Under the pieces are notes generated by a model. The model was given only the letters and a program-made list of their open reading frames with translations, did no database searches and was not told the origin of the DNA. Shown here one piece after another: positions 45,847-57,839 of a stretch of DNA of 64,000 nt. The stretch is from Meloidogyne chitwoodi (Eukaryota; Nematoda; Chromadorea; Rhabditida; Meloidogynidae). The stretch is taken from contig JACZZP010000007.1 of NCBI GenBank assembly GCA_015183035.1, positions 682,001 to 746,000 on the forward strand, in the 5' to 3' direction. Both the position numbers and the translations under genes were made by a program. Position 1 is the first letter of the stretch, and each line of letters begins with the position of its first letter.

Positions 45847-46447
45847 GATCAGTAATAAAAGTATTCTAATATTATTATCGAAATTTTAAGCTTATAGCTA
45901 ATTATTTATTTAAAAATATTTTTTATTCTCTTTAAACATTTAAAAGTAAAACCAAATCTATTCTTTTTAATTGGCATCATATTAATTTTCATTTAATATA
46001 ATTGAATACTAAAATATCTTTTTGTTTCCGATCACATGTCGTTTTTACTTTAAATTCGCAAAGTAAGTGTAAAATAATTCAAAATTTCTGAAAAATAATA
46101 ATAATAATATTTTTAAAAATAATTTTATATTTTTGAATGTCTCATTAAATTAAATAAATAATTTTCAAATTTGAATTATAAAATTATTTTTAATTAATAT
46201 TTTTATTTTGTTAAATATTTGTTAAAAAATAAAATAATTCAGAACGCCTCCACAGTTGGGCTGCACAATCCCAACTTTTGAGATCAAGGTGCTACCAGTA
46301 AGAGTTATTTGGATCACATTGGCCTTTTATTTCTTGTACATATAACTAGCGTTTAAATTATAATAAATATTGCGTACCAAATGTTTCTTTTGTTTTTATA
46401 AATATATTTAAAAGATTTCTGATATTGTTTAATTTATATATAAGTAA

Positions 46448-46539
46448 ATAGCAGGTGGTGGTTCAATAATATGATCAATTTCTTCGGGTTGGGTGTCACT
46501 GCTCTTCTTCTCAAAAGGTTTGAATGTATTTGAAGACAT
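46448..46539 (-). CDS. start-like exon, third relative of the block b exon
   Basis: ATG 46539-46537: MSSNTFKPFEKKSSDTQPEE, then IDHIIEPPPAI. Relatives at 43031-42942 and 57475-57387 share the first 20 residues but lack one base after DTQ. This is the only copy whose frame stays open, suggesting it is closest to the parent exon. Downstream exons were not found. Confidence 0.45.
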
Positions 46540-46819
46540 TAATTGTTTTTGTTTTTTTTAATTAAAATTTAATTATCAGGCTTTTCTTTTGTGTGTCTTT
46601 CGACTCGTTGTGTTAAATGGTTCCTTGTATTAATTAGGAGTTGCATAACTTGGGTAAAATAAAAGAATACTCTCTCGTGAAAAGTTTTTTTAGGTTCAAT
46701 AGGTAGTATTTTAAAAATTTCGTCATTTTCATACTTTGAATTAACAAGGTTTGTTTTAGCAATGCAGATAAAATTAAATCCTTCTAAAAAGGTGAAAATA
46801 TAAAAAGTCTTTTCATATT

Positions 46820-46827
46820 ATATATAC
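46820..46827. repeat. target-site duplication of hAT element B (left)
   Basis: ATATATAC, repeated exactly at 49771-49778. Confidence 0.93.
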
Positions 46828-46847
46828 CAGGGATCCTGCCGACCCGA

Positions 46848-47032
46848 TTCCCGATTCCCGAAAATCGGGAATTCCCGACGATTTTTGGGTCGTGAATTCC
46901 CGATTCACGAAAATCGGGAATTGAAAAATTTCGGGAATTCCCGATTCACGAAAATCGGGAATGCGAAATTTTCGGGATTCCCGTTCCCGATTCCCGAATT
47001 TTTTTTGAAAAATCGGGAAAAAATCGGGAATT
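46848..47032. repeat. hAT B left subterminal CCCGATT...AATCGGG array
   Basis: About four palindromic units (CCCGATTCCCGAAAATCGGG and variants with TTCACG), matched by a similar array at 49550-49745. The 85-codon frame over it is not a gene. Confidence 0.9.
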
Positions 47033-47191
47033 TGATATCTATTTGCATTATGTTTTTTTGTTTCTCTATTCAGACAACTATTTTTTATTTTATGGCGTTT
47101 TATTTTCTGTTTCTTTCTTTATTAATACTAACTTTTATGTAATATTTTTTTATTTTAGATCTTTTTTATATTTTATTTTGATTTCAACAAA

Positions 47192-49472
47192 ATGAATAAA
47201 AATGAAAAGAGTACCTGGTGGTATTACTTCACAAAAAATGGAGATTTAGTAAAATGTAACAATTGTATTTGGGAGGGAAAATATAATTCAAAACAGGGAA
47301 CAACTGGATTAAAATCTCATTTGGAAAAAAAAACATAAAGAATTGTATATACAAAAAGTACAGGCAGCTCAACAACACGAAAAAACTCCAGAGTCGGCAA
47401 CAAAGCAAAATTCACTTAAAAAATACTTTTCCTCATCTCTTCCTCTGGATTCGACTGAACCACAGAGTAAGTTGTCAAAAATTGAGTCAACATCAAGGAT
47501 ATATTCAATGTTTGGTAAGTTAAATATTCATAATAACCTTTTTAATATTGTTCAGGAAAATGGGAAGAAGGATCTGATAGTGCTGTACTTTTAGAAACAC
47601 GTATTGGAGAGATGATTGCACTTGATTTCCAACCTTTTATAATGACTGAAGATAAAGGTTTTCGACGTGTTTTACAATTACTTGCGCCAACATATAAGCC
47701 AAGGTTTTTCTTTAATTCTTTACCTATCTTTTTAATAAATAATCAGGAGTGCTGATTATTATTCTCAAACAGTTGTGCCGAAAATATATTGTTCAATCCT
47801 AAAAAAAGTTAAAAAATTATTAGAGTCGTCCGAATATTATTCTTTCACTATTGATGCTTGGACTTCAAAAAATCAATTACATTCGCTTTTAGCATTAACT
47901 ATTCATTACCTGGACGACAAATTTTTACCAAAATATTTCGTTTTGGATGTTCAACCAATCGTAGGACCACACAAAGCAGAAAATTATGTGGAATTATTAC
48001 AAGTATAATTAAATTATAACACATTTAAAATGTATATTAAGGAATCACTTAGACTGTTTGAAATACCGCTGGAAAAAATTCACTTGTGCTTGAGGGATGC
48101 CGCTAGTGCTATGCGTAAAACTACTAAACTTATGAATATTCAAAGTTTTGATTGTTTGGCACATAAAATTCAACTAGTATTGATTTAATTTATTATCTGT
48201 TAAAATATTTAAATATAGTCTATTAGAGATGGATTTAATAGCATTGATAGTTTTGAAACGATGCAAGAAAAAGCTAAAAAAATCATTCGAAAGATAAGGA
48301 AGAGTCAACTTGCAAGAGAAAAGCTGAAAGAAATCCAAAAAATTATGGATTTACCACAACGCGAATTAATCAAAGATTGTGAGGTCCGTTGGAACTCCAC
48401 ATTCTTAATGTTTAAATCAATCTTGAACAATCGTCGAGCATTAGCTTATATTAGTCAAACTGAAAGTTCATTTCCTAAATTAGAGGAGAGTGAATGGGAT
48501 TTAATGAATGAATTGGTTAAGATTTTAGAACCGGTTAAAACAACCATTCTAATATTTTTAATTTTATAATTTAGATGTATCTTGCAACAAAAGAAATAGA
48601 AAACAGAAATTGCTCAATTTCTTCATATATTCCAATTGTTAAAACACTTATAAATTGTTTAACAGAACCTAATTTACGTTTGAATAATTTTTGTAAATCT
48701 ATCATCTTAGGGTTAAAAAAAAGAATGGCTGATGCTGAATGGGAAGAATGGTGGACTGCAAAATCGTCGGAGTGTATTCCTGGATTTAAGAGAAACAAGT
48801 TAAATTATTAATTAATTATTTTAAATTTATTTTTATAGAAACCTTTCCTTGGCTACAATTCTCGACCCTAGATATAAATGTTATTTTTTTGAAGAAGATT
48901 TTATTACATGTTGTAAAGACCAATTGAAAGATGAAACAATTAATTCACGTATTAAATATAAAATTATTAAGTTAGGTTATATTTTTAGTGTCAGATGATC
49001 AAATTAATAATCTGTCTGATACATGTTCTCCAGACGATTCTCCGGAATTATTAAGTGGATTTTATGCAATTATGACACAACAAAGAGGTTTAATCAATTT
49101 TTTAAAAGTTTGTAATTATTTTTAGTAGGAAATGAAATAGAGGATGTGCCTAGGCCAAATTCTGCCGGATTGCCAGATATACAGTTACAAGCGACAGTTC
49201 AAATTGCTGAATACCTTGCAGAACCAGTAAAGTCATTCAAAATCTGTCCCTATGAGTATTGGTCAAATATTCAATCGTTAGGAAAGTGGCCTTTACTTGT
49301 TAAACTCGCTCGAAAGTTTCTATCAGCTCCTTGTGGATCTGTCGAAAGTGAAAGAGTTTTTTCTAAAGCTGGCCTCATTTGTACTGATCTTAGAAATAGG
49401 TTAAGTGAAGAAAATGTCAGAAAATTATTGTTTATTTCATCTAATTTACCAATAATTGATTTTCAATATTGA
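47192..49472 (+). CDS. hAT transposase, nine exons, one frameshift in the BED finger
   Basis: Exons: 47192-47514, 47556-47703, 47747-48002, 48042-48176, 48219-48533, 48575-48798, 48839-48948, 48989-49087, 49126-49472; introns 38-43 nt, all GT-AG. Removing one A from the nine-A run at 47325-47333 gives 651 codons. In order: BED finger (C22, C25, H43, H48), FTIDAWTS (first catalytic Asp, codon at 47853), CLRDAASAM (second Asp, 48096), EVRWNSTF, ATILDPRYK, and the C-terminal dimerisation region with SVESERVFSKAG (the conserved Glu) and a LLFISSNL helix. The protein excises and inserts the element. As written, the frame stops within the finger. Confidence 0.93.
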
Positions 49473-49549
49473 TTATATCTCACTTATTTTTAACTATTTA
49501 ATAAAAACAATTTATTTTTAGCCTATTTTTATTAAAGTATATTAACGTT

Positions 49550-49745
49550 CCCGATTCCCGAAAATCGGGAATTCCCGACGATTTTTGGGTCGTGAATTCC
49601 CGATTCACGAAAATCGGGAATTGAAAAATTTCGGGAATTCCCGATTCCCGAAAATCGGGAATGAAAAATTTTCGGGAATTCACGATTCCCGAAAATCGGG
49701 AATAGAAAATTTTCGGGAATTCCCGATTCCCGAAAATCGGGAATT
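49550..49745. repeat. hAT B right subterminal array
   Basis: Five palindromic units of the same type as the left array; ends in the right TIR GTCGGCAGGATCCCTG at 49755-49770. Confidence 0.9.
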
Positions 49746-49799
49746 GAATTTTTTGTCGGCAGGATCCCTGATATATACCTATAAAGCAAGCAGTTTTTT

Positions 49800-52440
49800 C
49801 GCTCAAATTGTCTAAAAATACTGCATATTTTAGATATCTTTATAATTTTTAAATATTTTTGTTTTTATTAATTAAAAGGTAAATTATATTTATAAATTTT
49901 ATTATTTTTATGATTTATTATAAAATTAAGTAATTTTTTAAAGGTAAAGTTAAATATTACCTTTAATTTTAAATTAAATATTATTTCTTATTTAATTTTT
50001 TTACCTTTATTTTAAAGTAAATTAAATTTTACTTTATTTATTTATTTTTTATTTTTGTTGACAAAATTAATAATTTGCCAATTTAATTTTTTCTTACTAC
50101 GGTTGGTTATCCTTATAATAAGATTCAACCTTAATAAATAAAAATACTGGCAAGGATCAATAGTTTTATCCTAGTTATTAATTTTTGCCTCTTTTGTTTA
50201 GAACTTTATTCTAATTACTTATTACTATTATTTATCCCAAAATAATCTTTAATTATTTTTATTAATTATTTCTTTGTTAATTTATAAATAAAATATATAT
50301 TTATTTATTATTTTATTTTTTTCAAATTTCTTTCTATTTCCTTCAAATATTTTTCTTTTTTATTTTTATTTTAATATGTATATCTTACTTTTTTAATTGT
50401 ACTTTTTCTTTTCAATTATATTTTTCCAAAATAAATTGTTATTTTAATCCAAAAATTTAATTAATTTTTTATCAATAAACAAAATATATATTTGTCTATT
50501 AATTTTTTATTATTTTCTTTATTAAAATATTTTTTATTATTTTAAATCTTAACAAATAAATCTTCTTTTTCTTCTTCTTTAATCCTTTTTTAATTTTATT
50601 TCTTCCTTTTTATATTTCAATTCTTCTTGTTTTTCCTTCTTCTTTAATTAATTTATTATTATTTTCTTCTTCTTTATTTTTTATTTAATTAATTCTTCTT
50701 CTTTTTAATTAATTCTTCTTCTTTTTAATTAATTAATTTATTTTTTCAGAATATTTTGTTATTCTGATTATTCTCTAAATAAAACAGATTACCTATATAT
50801 CTATTTTATACCTTAAATAACTTTCTTTAAATATATTTTCGTTTTTATTATTATTAATTTTTTCCAAATAAGATATATATTCACTTGAAAAAAAAATTTA
50901 TTTTTTATTATTGTAAAAATTTAAATATTATTATTTTTTAATAATTATTTTCTAAGTAAGGGATTATTTTTAATTAATTTTTAATTGAACTTATAATCTT
51001 ATTTTTTAACTATTTTCGAGGGAGGATTATTAGAATAATCTAATACACTTAAGATCATTGATCAAGCAACATACGTAGCGTGCGGCTTTTTATAGGCGAA
51101 CAATTCGACACGTATTTTAAAATTAATTATAATAAAATTTATTAATTAAATGAATTAGATTTCTTTTAAAAGTGACAATTGATTCGTACATTAATCAATT
51201 TAGTTGTGAAATTGCTTAATTTCACATTCAAAGCATTTATTAAAATAAATTTTAATATATTTTTAAAATAAAATAATTTTTTAAAATTTTAAAGAACAAG
51301 ACTATTTTTATCAAATATTTTAATTGTTATTTTTTGGTGAGACCTACAAGTTGTTTTATTGAAAACTTAAAGTCGTGTTTTCACTAAATCCGATCTACGG
51401 TTCGTAAATTATTTATTTTAGCGGAAGGTAATTTTATTAGCATAATTGGCCAGCCAAATTAAAAATCAGTGCTGGCCTTGAGAAGGTAAGTAATGAATTG
51501 GAGTAGTCATTTTTTTATAAATTTATCATTCAAAATGTTAATTTTGCGAAATGGTCATTATTTAAAATTCGAACTTTTAAAATATAGCATTTGATATAAG
51601 TATATTGCAGGAATAATATGGAGTTTCTGCTTTAATTGTAGAATTTAAAAAAAATTTTAATTTTTAAAATTTAATATTATTATTTAAATTATTTTTATTT
51701 TGTAAAAATAATAAAAAATTAGTTTATTAAAGATATAAAATTTAAGTATTGTTTATTTAATTTTATTTTTTGTTAAAGATTTTTTTTATATTAAAATTAT
51801 GTCGGTATCTATTGAATTAACCTTTTAAAATATTAAATATAATAAAATGGAAATTTTTATTATTAATAATTCTGGAATACCATTTTAACAATAATTTTTA
51901 CTTAAAAAAAATTCTAACTTTCCTTTTACTTAAAAAACGTAGTTTTACCTTAATTGCAATAACTTCTTTAATTGATTGAGCAATGGTCTGTCGACTAGGG
52001 TTTTATAATATTAATTGTTGTTCTCTAATTTTTATTTAGGTAGTGATCAGGTAAAAGTTAAAAATCTTATATTTCATGCTTTTGTTTAAAAATTCAAATT
52101 CTGATTTTTAAAATACAAATTCTGATTTTAAAATAAAAATTCTGATTAATTCAATTAGTCATCTTACCAATACATTTTTTATTTAAAAAATGTTTTAAAT
52201 AGATAATATCTCTTAATATATGTAAACAATTTTTTTCTCTATTTATTTTTTTAAATTATTTTATTTTTTTTGTTTAGGTAGTAAAGTTTATTTTTAATTT
52301 TTATTTTGTCTAGCTAAAATATTTTTTTATTTTTATTTTTTTTATTTAGATTGTTTAGTAAAATCTAATCATTTTATATTTTTATTTAAAAAAAATTTTT
52401 CCAAATATATTTAAATTAAATATTTTTTAGTTTGTGTTGA
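49800..52440. other. AT-rich gene desert with CT-rich tract
   Basis: No gene. 50560-50745 is a TTCTTCTTTTT / TTAATTAA simple-sequence tract. 52085-52155 has three copies of an AAATTCTGATTTTAAAATA unit. Confidence 0.5.
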
Positions 52441-52442
52441 GA

Positions 52443-52577
52443 ATGAATAACAATTCACGAAAAAGGGCATCTCAAGAGTCTCGTGCACGAGAGGTGCGGG
52501 CACAAGAGCCTAGGTTAAGGGGGCGCATTGGGCGAACCCCGCCACCTCATTCTACGCCTCGAGTTAATAATCAGTAA
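52443..52577 (+). CDS. small Arg-rich ORF (44 aa)
   Basis: MNNNSRKRASQESRAREVRA followed by QEPRLRGRIGRTPPPHSTPR to TAA 52575. It is GC-rich in a desert and strongly basic, like a nucleic-acid-binding tail. It may be a complete short gene or an exon; no homologue is recognised. Codon use differs sharply from the flanks. Confidence 0.45.
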   Translation: MNNNSRKRASQESRAREVRAQEPRLRGRIGRTPPPHSTPRVNNQ

Positions 52578-52643
52578 AAAAATTGAGGGAAGAAATTATG
52601 GGAGGGTGAAGGGAATTAAACATTTATTTTTTTAAACATTTTA

Positions 52644-53078
52644 TCATGTTTGGATATCTTGTCTAATTTTGATAACCTCTATTCCAGTAAGATTATAAAT
52701 ACACAAAAATTTTTCACTAAGTATAAATGATCCTATGTAAAATGAAGGATTCTTGTTTAATTTTATAATTTCTTCTTTATAAATCATTAACTTTATAATT
52801 TCAATTACAGCATTTTCTTTATTTAAAAATTTAATATAAATCAATATACATAAAATTTTAATTTACCTGGACAATCGTCTGAATATTCTTGATAAAAAAG
52901 TATCTTTATAAAATTAATTTTAATAAAATAAAAAAACATTTACCTTATCAAAAACCAGGTTTTCCTCTTCATCTGATAAAATTATATCATTACTAAACAG
53001 GGAAGTTGCAACTCCTCCCTTGGTTCCCGAAAAGGACGCACTCTGTTTAAAAGTATTAATAATTGATTCTTTTTGCAT
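52644..53078 (-). CDS. small spliced gene of unknown function (114 aa)
   Basis: Exons 53078-52944, 52903-52867 and 52816-52644 are separated by 40 and 50 nt GT-AG introns; the 345 nt total stays in frame from ATG to TGA. The protein begins MQKESIINTFKQSASFSG, has an acidic stretch (LSDEEENLVFDK) and a C-terminal half rich in Ile/Lys (ENAVIEIIKLMIYKEE, LTGIEVIKIRQD). No signal peptide or known domain. The clean splice phases make a real gene likely. Confidence 0.6.
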
Positions 53079-53084
53079 CCTTTT

Positions 53085-55650
53085 CAGGATCTGCTTGTTT
53101 AAAACAAAATAGAAAAAATGGAAAAAACATGAACAATTAAGTCGCGAGTATTAAATAATTGCAATGAAAAAGTTGCAAAAAAATGAAGTGAAATAATGTC
53201 TGCAACAAAATTAAATTAAAATAACAATGAGAAAAAATAACTTAAAAAATATAATAATAATTAAAAAAAGTAAAAATTAGGAAAAATAAATAATTGCTTG
53301 TCTGAAAGCAAAAAAATTAAAAATCGGAAAAAAATCAAAAAAATTGTAAATCTAAAAAAATACTTATAAATTAAAAAGAAAATAAAAAAAATATGTAAAA
53401 AGTTATATATTAAAGAATAATTGTTAAAAAAAAGTAAAAATAGAAAGAATAATAAAAATAATTTTAGGTTATAGGGACATATAAATTTAGAAAAAAACTC
53501 AAAATCAAATACAATATTATTTTTATATCAAATTTTTTATAAAAATTAAAATGTAAATAAATTATAAAAATAAATAAAAAATCTTAAAATGCGACCACTA
53601 ACAATTAAGTTGCGCAGACAAATACCTAAAAAAGTATGAAATAAAATAAAAAGGAACAATCCGGAAATCTTGCGATAATTAGAAATAAACTTTACAAAAA
53701 ATTTAAAATATAGTAAAAAGGAGTCTGCGTTATGGAAATCAAAATAAATTAGAAGAAAAATAAAAAATTGTTAATATTTATTAAATATTTGCAACAAATA
53801 ATTAATATACTTATAATAAAAAAAGTAAAATAGTAATTTTTTATACAAAGGAATAATTTAAAATTAAGAATAAAAAAAATAAAAATATCAAAAATAAATA
53901 AAAAAGTACATAGACTGGCCAAAAAATAATATTAATATTTGGCAATAAAAAAAACATCTAAAAAATAGATGAAAATAATTATTTTATAATAATGTAAAAA
54001 ATAGCCAAAAAAGTTTAATATAATCATCTTTGTGTTTTATTTAATTTATTTGATTCTGATGCATAAAATTTTTTAAATTAAATATTTTTATTTTTACTTG
54101 TTTCCATTAGCTGTTTATATTTTACCAAACAGTTGATTTTATTATTTTATAATCGACGAGATCGTGTATAAATTTATTACACTTTTCATTACAATTTAGA
54201 AGTTAACACACTCAATGTTACACACAAAAAATGTTTATTAAAAGAATATCTCATTTTTATAAAAATTGAAAATAAAATTATATCTATTACAATTGCCAAG
54301 TCAAAACACCGTCTCCTCTTCTCAACAATTTGAGGAAATTTCGTTGAGTCCTAATTAGTAAAAAAATATATATCTTACTTATCCTTCCACAGGGTTTTTG
54401 CCTTATTTGCAGTCAATATTTAATTAAAAAATTAATATTTATATTTAAATTTTTATATTCAATTTTATATTTAATTATTTAAAATATTTATTTATATATT
54501 GATTTTTAAATATTTAAAATTTCTATAGATGGCTTTGTTGATATTATTAAGCTTATCAACAATTATTTTTTTAATCATTTTATTCCAAGCTCCAATCTGT
54601 ATCCTAACCAAACTAATAATCTTTTAAATTTTGCTTTAAAATATTATTTATTTTATAATTTTAATTTTATTTTAAATTTATAATATTATGTACTCCGTCC
54701 GTACTTCATTTTTCAACTTTTCATAAAGTCCTACTATTTTGAGTTTGGGTCTTGGGCGTCTCTCATTCTTCAATTCCTACTTCATAATTCTGGAATTGAA
54801 TTAATTCCATGTATTAAATCATGAAATGATTGCTGATTTGAGCGGAGGAGCATTTTAAAGGTATCAGGTCTTGGATCTAATAGTTTATAATATTAATTTT
54901 TCTAATACTCAGCTTTCGAGCCCTGCTTAATTCAAGAGCTTTTCCCGGTTTGAATATTATTAATTTTCAGCTCTTTAGGCTCTTTCAAATATATTAAACA
55001 ATTTATCGTTTCGAGAAATTTTCAAAATTAATCCGGAGGGCAAATAAAAATCCGAAAGTCATAATAAAATATCCAGGTAGGACTGTCGAATCTCTATTTT
55101 CTAAATTTGAATTATATTTTCAAATACATAAACTTCTTTTTTTATTAATTAAAATTCCTATTTTAAATTTAATTTCTATAATTTCATCTTAAAATCTTTT
55201 TTGTTCTTTAATTTTTTTTTTAAATTGCTTAAACACTAGGAAAAAATGGTCAAATTTTCATTTAAGATAAAATGAAATATTGATTTGAAAACGTTTTACG
55301 ATTCACTTTGATATGTCATATGCCATATTTTATCTAAATAGCTTCTAAAATTTTCAATGAGTATACATAATAATTATTAATTAGCTATAACTTCAGTATA
55401 TTCTGGGCGTTTTGAAATGATCTGAATTACTCTGTTGAAATCGTGTTTCATAGAAGGAATACGGAATGAATCGATTGAATTTAAGCACTTTGAATTGTTT
55501 GTATCCAAGGCACATAATTTTAATATTTTCACATTTTACCAAAATAAATTGTGTTAACGCCAATAATTTTTTATATTAAGAGAAAATTTGAAAGGATCAA
55601 AAAATTATCAACTTAAGAAAAATTATATTGTTAAGGATGCTTTCGCTCTA
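53085..55650. other. AT-rich DNA with dispersed-repeat scraps
   Basis: No gene. 54025-54200 relates to 42770-42938; 54390-54425 relates to 44893-44932. 54690-55080 is somewhat less A/T-rich but shows no long frame. Confidence 0.5.
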
Positions 55651-55652
55651 AA

Positions 55653-55716
55653 TGTTTACGCAGAGAATATGTATTTTATAATATATTTTTTGGATGATTA
55701 TTAATATTATATTTAT
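55653..55716. repeat. empty site of the MULE
   Basis: TTTACGCAGAGA through TTTTTTGGATGATTATTAAT and one ATATTTAT matches 36925-37005, then continues directly into sequence matching 41530 onward. This is the MULE insertion site without the MULE. Confidence 0.9.
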
Positions 55717-56880
55717 TAGTTTTGTTGCCACTAAAATACTAATACAATGTGATTAATAAAAATAGTATTCTAATGAACTTCAACTTTTAAGCAAGAATAT
55801 TTATAATTAATTTGTAAATTTAATTATATTTTTTTATTAATTTTTCAGGCCTTTGCTTGGTTCCCTGATCTTTTAGTTGATCATTCTGAAATATTTTGGA
55901 CTCTATTCTGTTCATTTAGATGATGCTTTAGATATGCAAACACCTGATTCTTTGGATGCTTTTCCACTTTTTTCAATTGCTCAATGATTATTTATTCACA
56001 AATTTAAATTTAAAAATGGGTCATTGGAATAATTTGAGCCAATTGTTAAACATTATATTGATTTAATGGAAAATGTATTGCTTTATCTATTGATAAAAAT
56101 TTCCAAAAAGAAAAATGGGAAGTGAGAAAGTAAGTTTTTTTAATATATTTTGAGCGAAGTTATTTTTTTTAAAGGATATTATATTTGCTAATATTAAATA
56201 TTCTCGTTTTTATATTAAGAGATATGCTCAATACAATCTTGAACGCAGTAGTAACAATATGTTTCATGCCAACAGCGATACAAAGTCACAGGACGTTAAT
56301 CCAAACATATTATACACACTAATTCTTAGTTTTTTTTAATAAATTTTTTATATTTTAATTTATTGACTGCTCGATCCAAAATAAAGGAAAATTAAATTAA
56401 ATCGCATGTACTTAATATTTTTATGTGTCTGTAAATCGACGTTCAGAGTCGACTAAAACTTCTACTTCGGACTAAATTTGCTTTGTTTTGTATTCTATCT
56501 GTAAATTCAAAAACAGTTTATAGTTTTTATATCTTATTGTTAGGTCAATCAATGTTGCAACAATCAAAAATCTTGAATATATAAAATAAAATCAAATAAA
56601 TAAAATCTAAACCTCTGTTTTTCATAATTTTCCATTCTATTTTTAATATCATTAGTAACAATTTTTTAAATGATTTAATTAATAAATTATCTGTATTCAC
56701 ATAATAGATCAAAACTTGTTGCTTCCACAAGGTCTTTTGTATTAATTAGCATTTTTCTCAAGTTTCCATTATGTTTATATTTCACTGTATTTGCTTTTTG
56801 ATTATTGATCCATATTCTTTATTAGTGCCTGATTATTAGTTTTCATAATTTTATTTTCTACCTCAATGTCTAGCCATGCT
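55709..56880 (+). repeat. duplicated gene-fragment block, copy 2 part a
   Basis: Partner of 41530-42703. Contains the second CAPS-like exon and the same minus-strand EATSFDLLCEYR piece (identical in the two copies). Confidence 0.92.
55849..56129 (+). pseudogene. CAPS/UNC-31 exon, copy 2 (broken)
   Basis: As copy 1, but with the parts [19 protein letters not shown] and NGSLE...[14 protein letters not shown] better kept, and a consensus GTAAGT donor at 56130. It still has the early frame break after IFWTLF and two stops. Copy 2 is the closer one to the parent. Confidence 0.8.
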
Positions 56881-57386
56881 TTTGTTTTCAAATAAAATTG
56901 CTCAGAGCAACATTTTTATTTTATTTATAATTCTTATTTAATTCTATTTTTAAATTTTATATTTTTCTTTTAAATATTATTTTAGATAAAAAATTTTTAT
57001 AGTGGTAAAAAATACTTCTAAACATAAAACCATAAAGAAGTTTATTTTATTTTTTGACTTATTTTTTTAATTTTTAAACTCTGATTTTAGGATTTTTCCA
57101 CTGTTGATGTTATCCTTAGTTATTTACCCCTTTTTGCCTATATTTAAACTCAAAGGTCTAAATACATTTAAATTATTTTTTTAAATTATTTTACACAATT
57201 AAATAATTTTTTTTTTAATTTATTTAAACCAATAAAAATTTTTTTTTAATTTATTATATTACCATCTACAGTTAGAGGATACATTCTGAAGAGCTAGACA
57301 AATGTGAAGAAGAGAGGCTGTCAAAGGTTTATTTTTTTTATAAATACATTTAAAAATTCCTGCGATTTTTTAATTTAGATTTCAAT
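56881..57386. other. insert unique to copy 2 of the block
   Basis: AT-rich, about 507 bases; no gene or terminal repeats seen. Confidence 0.4.
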
Positions 57387-57835
57387 AGCAGGTGGTGGTT
57401 CATCAATATGATCAAGTTCTCGTGTTGGGTATCACTGCTCTGCTTCTCAACAGATTTGAATGTATTTGAAGACATTATTAGTTTTTATTTTTCAAAAAAT
57501 TAAAATTTAATTTTCAGGCTCTTCTTTTATCTCAGTCTCGACTGGGTTTGATTTGATTGATTTGCGAGCTTATTTCGTCTTTTTGTAATGCCTCTTTTTA
57601 TTTTTAAGGCGTTTCTTTCAAAGATTTTAAATTTTATTTTCGTCTAATCATCAATATTATTGGGTTGTTCTCTCTATGGCCATAAAACAACAACTTTAGT
57701 TATTGTTGTTCCTTTTAATAGATCAATTCCCGTGAACTGGAAATTAGAATCCTTCAAAGTTAATTCCATCAGGGTTTTATCTTTATAAATGTTACAGATT
57801 CAGAATATTCCAACTACGATATATAAATTATTTAA
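57387..57835 (-). repeat. duplicated gene-fragment block, copy 2 part b
   Basis: Partner of 42942-43385, with the same minus-strand coding-like pieces and the same one-base loss in the MSSNTF exon. Confidence 0.8.
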
Positions 57836-57839
57836 AAAA

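Larger units (their letters stand above)
46828..49770 (+). mobile_element. complete hAT transposon B (2,943 bp)
   Basis: Perfect 16 bp TIRs (CAGGGATCCTGCCGAC and inverse) are flanked by the 8 bp duplication ATATATAC. Both ends carry arrays of the palindromic word ATTCCCGATTCCCGAAAATC / GGGAAT (46848-47032 and 49550-49745), probably transposase binding sites. Inside is a nine-exon transposase gene. Only one base separates it from a full frame, so the copy is young. Confidence 0.97.

Noticed and set aside
46885..47142. 85-codon frame at the left end of hAT B and similar frames at 49498-49815
   Set aside because: They translate the palindromic subterminal repeats.
54690..54720. TACTCCGTCCGT, recalling Stowaway-type MITE ends of plants
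   Set aside because: No inverted partner or TA duplication was found nearby.
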